DNA of 64,000 bases, taken from assembly GCF_946886695.1 (NCBI RefSeq), contig NZ_CAMPJD010000008.1, positions 1 through 64,000 of the forward strand. The letters are read 5' to 3'. Under the pieces are notes generated by a model. The model worked only from the letters and a program-made list of their open reading frames with translations, did no database searches and had not been told where the DNA came from. Positions 9,751-17,688 of this stretch are shown here, one piece after another; the first letter of the stretch is position 1; the number at the start of each line of letters is the position of its first letter. The DNA is from an uncultured Pseudoxanthomonas sp. Its GTDB lineage: Bacteria; Pseudomonadota; Gammaproteobacteria; Xanthomonadales; Xanthomonadaceae. A program made the position numbers and the translations under genes.

Positions 9751-10908
9751 CTACGCGCAAGCCGCGCTCTCGTGCCGAAAGGTGCGTGGCGCGTCCACGC
9801 CGCATGGCAGCGTGATGGCGAAGACGGTCCTGCCCTCGTCGACCTTGGCCATCACGTCACCGCCGTGCGCGGTGGCGATCTCGCGCACGATGAACAAGCC
9901 GAGCCCCAGGCTGGTGTGTTCGCCCTGGTTGGCCGCCCTCGAACCGCGGCGCAGCGGGTCGAACAGGGCATTCAGTGCCTCGGTGGACAGCGGGTCCCCC
10001 GCGTTGCTGACTTCGATGCACGCATGATCGCCATCGCCCGTCACGGTCACGCCGATCTCCGCGCCCGCCTCGCCGTACTTCGCGGCATTGGTCACCAGGT
10101 TGTGCACGGCTTCGCGCACGCGCGCGTCGTCGAAGTGGCCGCAGGTGTCGCCGTCCATCTGCAGCCTGATGGGCGCATCGTGCAGCGTGGCGCGCAGCAG
10201 CTCCACTTCCTCGGCGACCGCCTGGCCCAGGTCGCACGCCAACCGGTGCAGCGTCATGCCCGCGCCCAGCGTGCTCTTGCTGTAGTCCAGCAGCCCATCC
10301 ACCAGCCGGCTCAGCTGCAGGCCGCCGCTGAGGATGCGCTCGGCCAGGCGTGCATTCGGCGTGTCCTTCGTGCGGTCCACCAGGAATTCCGCCGTGCCCA
10401 CGACCGCCGTGAGCGGGCCGCGCAGGTCGTGCCCGAGGGCACCGAGGAAGACATTGCGCCACGACTCCACCGTGCGCGAGAACTCCAGCAGCGATTCCGC
10501 CACCGCCTGATCGATCGCTTCGTTGAAGCGGATCACGTCGTCCAGGGAGCCGACGGCCGGCGCTTCCTGCGCCGCCCACAGCCGCAGTACCGACGCGCGC
10601 AGCGCGCGGTACTCGGCAATCATCTGGTTGACGCCGAAGCCATCGTCGGCGCGGCTGCGTCCATGGCTGCTGGCCGCCGACTCCGGCCCGGCGGAGGCAG
10701 GCGCGCGACCCTGTGCCTTTGCGCGCTGCTGCGCCGGACTCTGCGGCGAGCGCAGGTCGGCGACGATCTCGCGCAGGATGAGGGGAATGTCGTTGCGCAG
10801 GCGTTTCACGCTCAGCTGCGCGCCGTCCGGCGCCTGCGTGATGGCGAACTCGACGGCGTCGTCGAGGATCCGTTGCGGATGGGCTTCGATGAAGTCGGCA
10901 AGTCGCAT
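9751..10908 (-). CDS. sensor histidine kinase with RsbRD-type N-terminal domain
   Basis: 385 residues, no transmembrane segment, hence a cytosolic kinase. Residues ~1-110 resemble the RsbRD N-terminal sensory domain found in stressosome co-antagonists. The dimerisation/phosphorylation region has the H-box GALGHDLRGPL with His160. The ATPase part shows the N-box NLVTNAAKYG (Asn274), a G1-like VSNAGDPL, and GLGLFIVREIATAHGG. The start has AAGGAG seven bases upstream. No response regulator is adjacent on the same strand; the nearest lies at 11912-12280 and belongs to another kinase. The signal and partner are unknown. Similar kinases in this family are usually linked to general stress. Confidence 0.88.
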   Translation of the reverse strand: MRLADFIEAHPQRILDDAVEFAITQAPDGAQLSVKRLRNDIPLILREIVADLRSPQSPAQQRAKAQGRAPASAGPESAASSHGRSRADDGFGVNQMIAEYRALRASVLRLWAAQEAPAVGSLDDVIRFNEAIDQAVAESLLEFSRTVESWRNVFLGALGHDLRGPLTAVVGTAEFLVDRTKDTPNARLAERILSGGLQLSRLVDGLLDYSKSTLGAGMTLHRLACDLGQAVAEEVELLRATLHDAPIRLQMDGDTCGHFDDARVREAVHNLVTNAAKYGEAGAEIGVTVTGDGDHACIEVSNAGDPLSTEALNALFDPLRRGSRAANQGEHTSLGLGLFIVREIATAHGGDVMAKVDEGRTVFAITLPCGVDAPRTFRHESAACA

Positions 10909-10982
10909 GGGCGCTCCTTGGCATGGGTGCGGTGTCGTGGTCGTTATGGGATCGGCCCCCTGTCGGGCATGGTGCGCATGGG

Positions 10983-11264
10983 TCAGTCGGCGATGCTGCG
11001 CGGATCGCGCGGATCGTCGATGTGCAGCGGTGCGTCCGGTGGCGGGTCCGGCTCCACGGGCGCGTCCTCGGGGTCGCCCGGATCACGCGGCATCGGCGGC
11101 ATTCCGGGATCCTCGGGACGATAGGGATCGCTCGGCGTGCCGGGCGCGCTCGGTTTGCCGGGTCCGGACGGCGTGCCCGGCGGCGTGGGCTGGCCGGGCG
11201 GTGTCGGCGTGCCCGGTTCGCTCGGCTTGGGCGTGCCGTGTGCGGCAATGTCGCGTGGCGTCAT
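10983..11264 (-). CDS. small proline-rich acidic protein
   Basis: 93 residues from the ATG at 11264 (GAAGGA upstream). After MTPRDIAAHG the protein is almost all Pro, Gly, Asp, Glu, Ser and Thr in PGTP/PGKP/PGDP-type tripeptides, so it should be disordered. No signal peptide. It lies in a minus-strand run, 74 bases upstream of the RsbRD kinase gene and 10 bases after another small gene. Low complexity makes homology calls unreliable. The start and ribosome-binding site support it being translated. Confidence 0.55.
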   Translation of the reverse strand: MTPRDIAAHGTPKPSEPGTPTPPGQPTPPGTPSGPGKPSAPGTPSDPYRPEDPGMPPMPRDPGDPEDAPVEPDPPPDAPLHIDDPRDPRSIAD

Positions 11265-11274
11265 GGGATGTCCT

Positions 11275-11460
11275 TCATATCTGCGGCGGATGGCGGCGTG
11301 GCTGCCCGTCGGTGGCACCGGGTTCGGCTTCGGGATCGTTGCGTTCCTCGTTGGTGCGCTTGCCGGGCGATTCGCCGGGCACGACGGCGCCGTCGGGGCG
11401 ACGCTGTTTCTCCATCGGATTGGGTGCCACGCGGGTGGCGTCGCGGGTCTTGCGATCCAT
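11275..11460 (-). CDS. small hydrophilic hypothetical protein
   Basis: 61 residues from the ATG at 11460 (GAGGAA upstream): MDRKTRDATRVAPNPMEK and onward, highly charged, no hydrophobic stretch. It is followed after 10 bases by the proline-rich gene, suggesting co-transcription with it and the RsbRD kinase. Similar short, charged proteins occur in stress-induced gene sets of this family. I assign no function. Confidence 0.5.
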   Translation of the reverse strand: MDRKTRDATRVAPNPMEKQRRPDGAVVPGESPGKRTNEERNDPEAEPGATDGQPRRHPPQI

Positions 11461-11634
11461 GGCGGGTTCCTCGCTTGCGAGAGGCCAGCGTGCGCAGGGC
11501 AACGTTGATGAATCGTGAGCGTGGCGTTTCTGTTTTCAGCGTGTGGTCACGCTATGGCCGCAAGGCGGCTGCACGCTGAACGCGTTGGCCGCATGCATAC
11601 GACGCCTTCACGAACGCCGCCCCAGCATGGATTC

Positions 11635-11862
11635 ATGCTTTGTCAAGAACGTATCGACGCGCGTCTCAACGACGCTGAAAGTCTGGTCCGCTCCGGCGCC
11701 GACATCGGCGACCCACAGGCGTTCCTGCGTGGCCTGTGGACCCAGGTCTACGATCACGCGCCGATGCACCTGCGCTCGGGCGTGTTGCGCCGCCTGCATG
11801 CGTTGTCGCGCCGACTGGGCGCTTCCTACGTGCACGGCGAGGTCGGTCGCACCACCGCGTGA
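11635..11862 (+). CDS. hypothetical protein
   Basis: 75 residues from the ATG at 11635 (MLCQERIDARLNDAES); in-frame upstream starts at 11515 and 11593 exist and I cannot exclude them. Helical, hydrophilic, containing WTQVYDHAPMHLRSGVLRR. Divergent from the small-protein/kinase cluster and convergent with the response-regulator gene, 49 bases away. Function unknown. Confidence 0.5.
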   Translation: MLCQERIDARLNDAESLVRSGADIGDPQAFLRGLWTQVYDHAPMHLRSGVLRRLHALSRRLGASYVHGEVGRTTA

Positions 11863-11911
11863 TCACACGGGCCCGCGTGTGCGGGCCGAAGGCGACGGAT
11901 GCGTGTGTGGC

Positions 11912-12280
11912 CTACACCGGTGAGCGCAAGCGTGTCAGTGCGACTTCGATGTCCTGCCGGCGGAACGGCTTGGCCAGCACGTGCGCATCGGCGAAGCGGT
12001 CGGGCAATCCCTGCTGGCCGTAGCCGGTGGTGAACAGGAACGGCACGCCACGCTCGCGCAGCGCATCGGCGACGGGAAACGACGGCGTCCCCGCCAGATT
12101 CACGTCCACCACCGCCAGATCGATCTTGGCCTCGGCAAGTTCGGCCAAGGCCTGGTCCACCGAGCCGGCGCTGCCGGCCACGTCGTAACCCAGCGTGGGC
12201 AGCAGGTCTTCCAGCAGCATCACCAGCATGGATTCGTCTTCCACGATGAAGACACGCGGTGCGGGGTCGGTCGTCGTCAT
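11912..12280 (-). CDS. single-domain response regulator (CheY-like receiver)
   Basis: 122 residues, one receiver domain and no output domain. Acidic pocket Glu14/Asp15 (IVEDES), phospho-acceptor Asp59 (AVVDVNLAG), switch Thr84/85 and Lys104 (LAKPF) are all present. The ATG overlaps the TGA of the upstream histidine kinase (ATGA), so the two are translationally coupled and almost certainly form a pair. An in-frame upstream start would lie inside the kinase gene and is less likely. It presumably relays the signal to another protein by phosphotransfer or protein contact. Confidence 0.9.
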   Translation of the reverse strand: MTTTDPAPRVFIVEDESMLVMLLEDLLPTLGYDVAGSAGSVDQALAELAEAKIDLAVVDVNLAGTPSFPVADALRERGVPFLFTTGYGQQGLPDRFADAHVLAKPFRRQDIEVALTRLRSPV

Positions 12281-13668
12281 GCGGCCACTCCTGGGTCGGG
12301 CATGGGGGCGGTGATCCGGCATGTCACGCCGGTCGTGTTGAAGTCGAGCGCCACGTCGCCGCCGAGGTCATGGCGCAGGCCGCGTTCGATCAGGCGCGAG
12401 CCGAAGCCGCGGTGCGCGGGTGCGGTGACCGGTGGCCCGTCCCTCTCCTGCCAGGACAGCACCAGCGTGCGGCGGCCCTGCACGGCCTCGGCGCGCCAGT
12501 GGATGCACACGCGCCCTGGCCTGGCCGACAGCGCGCCGTACTTCATGGCGTTGGTGAACAGTTCGTGCAGCGCCATCGACAGCGCCAGTGCGCGCTGCGG
12601 ATCCAGTTGCATCTCCGGCCCGTCGATGTCGAAGCGTTCGGGATCGGCCAGCAGGCACGGGGCGACGGCGGTCCGCACGATGTCGGCCAGCGGCGCGTGT
12701 TCCCACTGCTGGCGGGTGAGCACGTCGTGTGCCTGGGCCAGGGCGTGCAGGCGCGCTTCGAAGCGGTCGCAGGCCAGGCCCATGTCGTCGGTGCCGCGCA
12801 GCGTCTGCAGGGCGAGCGATTGCACGATGGCCAGGGTGTTCTTGACGCGGTGGTTGAGTTCGTTGAGCAGCAGGCGCTGGTGTTCTTCGTGAAGCCGGCG
12901 CGCGGTGATGTCGGTGGCGGCGCCGAACCATTCGGTCACGTCGCCGCCGATGGGGCGAATGGGCACGGCGCGCGAGGACACCCATGCCCAGCTGCCGTCT
13001 TCGCTGCGGAGGCGGTGTTCGGCGCTGAAGGGGGTCTGGGTGGCGCGTGCGCGGGTGATGGCCTCGGCGACCTGGTCGCGGTCGTCGGGGTGGATCAGCA
13101 CGTCCAGCCAGTCCGGGGTCAGCGAGCCGTGGCGCCCGAACAGCAGGCTGCCGCCGACGATGTCGACTTCGCTCCAGTCCTGGTTGGTGCGGTAGACCAG
13201 GTCGGAGGTGGCGTCGACCATGGCGGCGAGGCGTTCTTCGCTCTTGCGGCGAGCTTCTTCGTGCCGCTTGCGTTCGGTGACGTCGCGGGTGGTGCCGGCG
13301 ACGGCTTCCACCTCGCCACTGGGGCCGATCACCGGGACCAGCAGGTAGTCGTAGATGCGGTGGCCGTTGGTGCCGTTGAAGGGCACGTCGCCGCGCACGG
13401 GCTGGCGGGTGGCGATGACCTGGTCGATCTCGCGGTCGTGCATGGCGGCGTGCCAGGGTTCGTAGCCGATCTCCAGGCAGGTCTTGCCGATGGCCTCGTC
13501 CCAGGTCATGCCCCACATGGCCAGCAGGGCGGCGTTGGCGTAGGTGAAGCGGTGTTGCAGGTCCCACATGTAGACCAGATCGGGCGTGGTCTGCAGGAGG
13601 GTTTCGTACAGGCGAACGCGCTGTTCCGCGGGGGCGTGCGCGCCGCCTGCCATCAAGGCGCTGTCCAT
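12277..13668 (-). CDS. HWE-family PAS sensor histidine kinase
   Basis: 463 residues, cytosolic. Two PAS domains (about 17-135 and 142-258, the first with a PAC-like GTTRDVTERK end) are followed by an HWE/HisKA_2 kinase: phospho-acceptor His273 in ELNHRVKNTLAIVQS, Asn373 in HELFTNAMKYGAL, the WxE signature (WQE, 406-408) and GFGSRLI. HWE kinases commonly respond to light, redox or metabolic cues through PAS domains. No cofactor-binding Cys of the LOV type (NCRFL) is visible, so it is not an obvious blue-light sensor. Its stop overlaps the start of the single-domain response regulator. Confidence 0.9.
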   Translation of the reverse strand: MDSALMAGGAHAPAEQRVRLYETLLQTTPDLVYMWDLQHRFTYANAALLAMWGMTWDEAIGKTCLEIGYEPWHAAMHDREIDQVIATRQPVRGDVPFNGTNGHRIYDYLLVPVIGPSGEVEAVAGTTRDVTERKRHEEARRKSEERLAAMVDATSDLVYRTNQDWSEVDIVGGSLLFGRHGSLTPDWLDVLIHPDDRDQVAEAITRARATQTPFSAEHRLRSEDGSWAWVSSRAVPIRPIGGDVTEWFGAATDITARRLHEEHQRLLLNELNHRVKNTLAIVQSLALQTLRGTDDMGLACDRFEARLHALAQAHDVLTRQQWEHAPLADIVRTAVAPCLLADPERFDIDGPEMQLDPQRALALSMALHELFTNAMKYGALSARPGRVCIHWRAEAVQGRRTLVLSWQERDGPPVTAPAHRGFGSRLIERGLRHDLGGDVALDFNTTGVTCRITAPMPDPGVAA

Positions 13669-13792
13669 GGGGAGGCGTGGGTTTCCGATGGCGACACCGG
13701 AAACCTTATCGCCCGCGCCCGTGCGCTACCCGTGAAACTTGGCACGGTGCGCGGCGTTTGCGGGGGTTGCTGTTCAGGGAGCGGAAACAGGA

Positions 13793-13813
13793 AGGCCCCG
13801 CGATGCGGGGCCT
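13793..13813 (-). terminator. hairpin after the 160-residue gene
   Basis: Perfect 9-bp stem (13793-13801 with 13805-13813, AGGCCCCGC/GCGGGGCCT), loop GAT, just past the stop at 13837 on the minus strand. The following sequence (TCCTGTTTCC) is only moderately T-rich. The same stem is used in the terminator at 8706. Confidence 0.65.
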
Positions 13814-13836
13814 CTGTGGTGCAGCGGGTGTGTGGG

Positions 13837-14319
13837 TCAGGTGTTGGCACCGACGCCGCTGACGGGCTCGGCGGTGGCCTTGCGGCGGGCGAAGCGCGAG
13901 GCCAGTTCGCGGCGCGCATCGTCCACGCCCTTGCCCTTGCCCGCCACCTTCAGCACGCCGTACACCTCCAGCGCGGCGGCCATCAAGTCGCTGCCGAGGG
14001 CGAGTTCGGTGTCGGTGACGCGCTGGTAGAGCTGCGCCAGGCGAAGGGAACACGGACGCAGGGCGTCGAGGGCCATCTGGTCCTGACGGAAGGCGGCGAT
14101 GTCGAAATCGCGCGGCATGATGCCGGAGTGCTGTTCCGCGACCGCAAGCGCCGTCGTGCAGAATGCATGCGACTTGGTGCCCATCTTGAACATGTCGCGG
14201 CGCTCGTCGTTGGTGAGGGCGATCAGGTTCTGGAGGTCGGCTTCCAGTGCGGAGATGGAAGCGAGGATGCGCTCCACGGTCTCGGGATCGAGTGTCAGGC
14301 TGATGCGGTTCTGAGTCAT
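13837..14319 (-). CDS. hypothetical cytosolic helical protein
   Basis: 160 residues beginning MTQNRISLTLDPETVERILA, predicted helical throughout, with an Ala/Lys/Arg-rich C-terminal region (KGKGVDDARRELASRFARRK). No catalytic motif recognised and no membrane segment. It stands alone between the HWE-kinase gene and the 42-bp repeat array; the array lies on its upstream side, from 130 to 380 bases before the start. Likely a conserved protein of the family of unknown role. Confidence 0.65.
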   Translation of the reverse strand: MTQNRISLTLDPETVERILASISALEADLQNLIALTNDERRDMFKMGTKSHAFCTTALAVAEQHSGIMPRDFDIAAFRQDQMALDALRPCSLRLAQLYQRVTDTELALGSDLMAAALEVYGVLKVAGKGKGVDDARRELASRFARRKATAEPVSGVGANT

Positions 14320-14449
14320 GGTCCGTCCTTAGTTGTGTTCTGCGTGATGCCGGCCGGGTCCGACCGGCGCATGCAGCGTAGCGCGCACGAACGCCGATGC
14401 GACGTTGCGCACGCTAATGTTGGATTTCTCACGCGAACGATATCGATCG

Positions 14450-14697
14450 AGGCAAATAGCCTGGCGCGTCAGGCGTTGTGTGTGTTGACCCAGTCAAAAA
14501 GCCTGACGGCTCAGGCTTAGTGTGTGTTGAAACAGCCAAATTGCCTGGCGCGCCAAGCTTAGTGTGTGTTGAGCCAGCCGAAATGCTTGGCGCCTGAGGC
14601 TTACTGTGTGTTGAAACAGCCGAAAAGCCTGACGCGTGAGGCTTAGTGTGTGTTGATCCAGCCAAAACGCTTGAAGCATCAGGCTTTGTGTGAGTAG
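14450..14697. repeat. 42-bp tandem repeat array, about six units with quasi-palindromic cores
   Basis: Units begin at 14460, 14502, 14544, 14586, 14628 and 14670, exactly 42 bases apart, preceded by a partial tail (14450-14459) and ending in a partial unit. Each unit has a 14-base core such as CCTGACGGCTCAGG, which in most units can form a short hairpin, then TTAGTGTGTGTTGA, a variable pair, CAGCC and an A-rich end. Several substitutions in the core keep or restore pairing. The period is a multiple of three, so two minus-strand frames stay open and would encode 14-residue repeats (STHTKPDA type). Neither has an ATG or a clear ribosome-binding site. It lies between the end of hsdM and the gene at 13837-14319. 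Confidence 0.85.
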
Positions 14698-14939
14698 AGG
14701 GAATGCCGTCTGCCGGCACCCATGCAACGGTCAGGTGTCCCCCGCTCCTTCACCTTGGCGTGTGATGCCGCGTAGCGCCGGGGCCACTCCATCGGTGGCA
14801 CGCAGCCGATCGCCAGTAGGCAACGGATTCAGTTCAGGCTTGTCCTTGAGTGGACATAGGGCGGGCTCAAGCCCGCCTACCCTTGAGAGCGTCAGGAATT
14901 CCGTGCGCGAGACCTACCCTGACCACACCCAGGTTCCCC
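14698..14939. other. intergenic region beyond hsdM
   Basis: 242 bases between the repeat array and the hsdM stop. Apart from the palindrome at 14860-14877 I see no gene or site. Confidence 0.4.
14860..14877. repeat. palindrome with GGCGGGC stem
   Basis: 7-bp stem 14860-14866 with 14871-14877 and a TCAA loop. On the minus strand it lies about 60 bases past the hsdM stop but has no T-run. The motif resembles dispersed palindromes common in Xanthomonadaceae genomes (from memory, not searched). Confidence 0.5.
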
Positions 14940-16583
14940 CTACTCTTCCAGTTCGACGCCCCCCACCGGCAGCAGCGGCAGCCCCAGCTCCTTGAGGAAT
15001 GCATTGTGCTTGGCCGTGGCCGCGCGCAGTTCCTTCTCGATGGCCACCAGATCACGATGCGTCTTCGCCAGATCGATCTCAGTCTCCGCCTCCGCCGTGC
15101 TGACATAGCGTGAGATATTGAGATTGAAGTCGTTGCCGGCGATCTCCTTCATCGAGACGCGGCGTGAGTAACGCTCGTGCTCGGCGCGGTCGCGGTACGT
15201 CTCGACGATGCGCTGGATGTGATCGTCACCCAACTGGTTCTGCCGCTTGCCCTTGGTGAAGTGATCCGCGGCGTTGATGAACAATACGTCGTCCGGCTTC
15301 TTGCACTTCTTCAGCACCAGGATGCAGACAGGGATGCCGGTGGAATAGAACAGATTGGGCGGCAAGCCGATCACAGTGTCGATGTGGCCGTCGGTGAGCA
15401 ACTTGGTGCGGATGTCCGCCTCCTTGCCGCCCCGAAACAGCACGCCGTGCGGCAGGATGATGGCCATCACGCCATCGTCCTTCAGGTAGTGCAGGCCGTG
15501 CAGCAGGAAGGCGAAGTCGGCGGCGCTCTTGGGGGCGACGCCGTGATTCTTGAAGCGCATGTCCTCGGCCATGGCCTCGCCCGGCTCCCAGCGGTAGCTG
15601 AAAGGCGGGTTGGCGACGATGGCATCGAACTGCGGTTTCCTCGCCGGATTCGTCTCGCGCAGGAAGTCCCAGTCGTTGGTCAGGGTGTCGCCGTGATAGA
15701 TCTCGAACTCGGTGTCCTTCACCCCGTGCAGCAGCATGTTCATGCGCGCCAGGTTGTAGGTGGTGATGTTCTTTTCCATGCCGTAGATGCGGCCGATGCT
15801 GCCGCCGGCGTCCTTCATGCGGTGGCGCACGTTGAGCAGCAGCGAGCCGGAGCCGCAGGCGAAATCGAACACGCTGTCCAGCTTGCTGCGCGGGCCGGAT
15901 TTCGGCTCCTGGCTGTCCAGGGTGACGATGGCGGAGAGGATGTTGGAGATCTGCTGCGGGGTGTAGAACTCGCCGGCCTTCTTGCCCGACCCGGCGGCGA
16001 ACTGGCCGATCAGGTATTCGTAGGCATCGCCGAGCGCATCGACGTCGGTGGAGAAACCGGCGATGCCCTCGGCGATCTTGCTGATGATGGCGCACAGCTT
16101 GGCGTTGCGGTCGGCGTACTTGCGCCCCAGCTTGTCCGAGGCCAGGTTGATCTCGGAGAACAGGCCCTGGAAGTGGCTCTGGAACGACTCTTCCTCGATG
16201 TACGTGAAGCCCTGCTGCAGGGTATTCAGCAGCGCGTCGTCCTGGGTCTTGGCCAGGTGGACGATATGGCCCCACAGGTATTCCGGCTTGATGACGTAGT
16301 GCGCCTTGCGCCGCATCTGCTGCTCGAATGCGGGCACGTCGGCGGCGTTGTCCGCATACCACACAGACAGCGGCGTCTTGCCGCCGTTGCCGATGGCATT
16401 GGGGTCGGGATAGTCGGCACCCAGCTCTTTCTTCGCCGCTTCCTCGTAGTTCCAGGACAGGTAACGCAGGAACAGGAACGACAGCATGTAGTCACGAAAA
16501 TCGTCGGCATTCATCGCGCCGCGCAGTTTGTCGGCAACGTCCCAGAGGGTCTTGCCAAGCTGCTTTTGTTCTTTGTCGTTCAT
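14940..16583 (-). CDS. hsdM: type I restriction-modification system, modification subunit
   Basis: 547 residues, normal length. It has the HsdM N-terminal helical domain (about 5-140) and an N6-adenine methyltransferase domain with the SAM-binding motif FDFACGSGS (240-247) and the catalytic NPPF motif (325-328). It methylates adenine at the site chosen by HsdS and is also part of the restriction complex. It is the last gene of the operon, 13 bases after the PrrC stop. The usual type I order places hsdM next to hsdS, so its separation from hsdS by two other genes is unusual. Confidence 0.97.
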   Translation of the reverse strand: MNDKEQKQLGKTLWDVADKLRGAMNADDFRDYMLSFLFLRYLSWNYEEAAKKELGADYPDPNAIGNGGKTPLSVWYADNAADVPAFEQQMRRKAHYVIKPEYLWGHIVHLAKTQDDALLNTLQQGFTYIEEESFQSHFQGLFSEINLASDKLGRKYADRNAKLCAIISKIAEGIAGFSTDVDALGDAYEYLIGQFAAGSGKKAGEFYTPQQISNILSAIVTLDSQEPKSGPRSKLDSVFDFACGSGSLLLNVRHRMKDAGGSIGRIYGMEKNITTYNLARMNMLLHGVKDTEFEIYHGDTLTNDWDFLRETNPARKPQFDAIVANPPFSYRWEPGEAMAEDMRFKNHGVAPKSAADFAFLLHGLHYLKDDGVMAIILPHGVLFRGGKEADIRTKLLTDGHIDTVIGLPPNLFYSTGIPVCILVLKKCKKPDDVLFINAADHFTKGKRQNQLGDDHIQRIVETYRDRAEHERYSRRVSMKEIAGNDFNLNISRYVSTAEAETEIDLAKTHRDLVAIEKELRAATAKHNAFLKELGLPLLPVGGVELEE

Positions 16584-16596
16584 AGCTTCGGTCTAC

Positions 16597-17688
16597 TCAT
16601 TCCGGGAACAGCGCGGAGCTGAAAGGGTGACGCGTGATGAATTGCCGCAGTGCCCGGCGCAAATGCTCCTTGTTCTCCGGGAGCATTTCCCGCGGTTCGT
16701 AAAGCGAATAATCGCCATGGCTCATCAGGTCGATCATTCGCTTGTAGACGGTCCCGTTGGGGTCGTCATCTTCCGGTTTGATGCATTCGTGCCACTTCGC
16801 ATACCCGAAGAAGCAGGCCGTCTGCTCCATCACTCGACGCATAACGTTGAAGTGGTGCGTATATAGCGCCCCAGACTTTTGCGCGGCATGCAAGTCCTGC
16901 AACGACGCGAGATGGTAGAGAAACGGGGTGCTATCCGTCTTGCTGACCAGGAACGCACCTGATGAAGCGTCTTTGGCCAAGAAATACTTCTTGGCCTTGT
17001 TTAGCTCGTTGCAGAGCACGTTGAAGAACAGCACATGATGGGACGATATGACGGTTCGCAGTATGCCCTTGGATTCCAGCAACAACTGGGCCAGATGATG
17101 TGCAACTGCGACAGCATTGTTGTCATCCAAAGATGAGATCGGATCATCCACATAGACGTATTTCACCCAGCTATACGCCTCGATTTCCGGATCCATCGCC
17201 AACTGAACAACCGCCAGAAAGAAGCACCAGATGAAAATGTTCTCCTCGCCGCGCGAGATCTTGATGTCCTCTTCCCGCTTTGTCTCGAAGGTTCCATCAG
17301 CCTTCTGAGCCCTGATTTCTCTGGCGAAGCTGACTTCCCAAGCTTCGGTATCGATCTCGAATTCGAAGTCCGCGTAGCGGTTCAACAAAGGACGAATGCG
17401 ATTATCCATCTCCAGTTCCGCCAGTCCTGCGAAGAATCGGGACTCGCGATTGATCTTAAGCACTCGCTCTCGATCATTGATGAGGTCGTTATCCCACTGA
17501 AAGAGATCTTCGGTAAACGCGTTGAAATAAAGCGTGTCCCGTTCTTCGCCCTGCTTCCCCAAGTCCTTGAAGGCCGTAGAAAGGCGAGTCTTGCCCGTAC
17601 CGTTGTAGGCATAGAGCAGGACGAAATCCTTCGTGTTCAACTCATCGCGCAGATGCTGAGCCAGCGCTGTCAGGTCAGGAAAGTTCAT
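16597..17688 (-). CDS. prrC: PrrC-type anticodon nuclease (tRNA-cleaving, R-M-guarded)
   Basis: 363 residues (E. coli PrrC about 396). The N-terminal ABC-like ATPase shows Walker A NGTGKT (29-34), YFNAFTEDLFQWDND (54-68, very like PrrC), signature SRGEE (145-149), Walker B/D-loop VYVDDPISSLDD (178-189) and an H-loop His (SSHH, about 217). The C-terminal part keeps the PrrC nuclease triad as Arg284, Glu288 (RRVME) and His324 (LMSHGD). E. coli PrrC cuts tRNA-Lys at the anticodon when phage inhibits its partner type I enzyme. This gene lies inside a type I operon, overlapping the RhuM stop by ATGA, which fits that arrangement. tRNA specificity cannot be read from sequence. Recognition rests on motifs recalled from PrrC, not on a search. 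Confidence 0.88.
   Translation of the reverse strand: MNFPDLTALAQHLRDELNTKDFVLLYAYNGTGKTRLSTAFKDLGKQGEERDTLYFNAFTEDLFQWDNDLINDRERVLKINRESRFFAGLAELEMDNRIRPLLNRYADFEFEIDTEAWEVSFAREIRAQKADGTFETKREEDIKISRGEENIFIWCFFLAVVQLAMDPEIEAYSWVKYVYVDDPISSLDDNNAVAVAHHLAQLLLESKGILRTVISSHHVLFFNVLCNELNKAKKYFLAKDASSGAFLVSKTDSTPFLYHLASLQDLHAAQKSGALYTHHFNVMRRVMEQTACFFGYAKWHECIKPEDDDPNGTVYKRMIDLMSHGDYSLYEPREMLPENKEHLRRALRQFITRHPFSSALFPE

Noticed and set aside
12259..14520. 753-residue plus-strand open frame across the HWE kinase and the 160-residue gene
   Set aside because: Antisense shadow of two well-supported minus-strand genes; low-complexity translation.
14450..14697. CRISPR array
   Set aside because: Period is exactly 42 with most of the unit conserved; there is no division into identical repeats and unique spacers, and no cas genes nearby.
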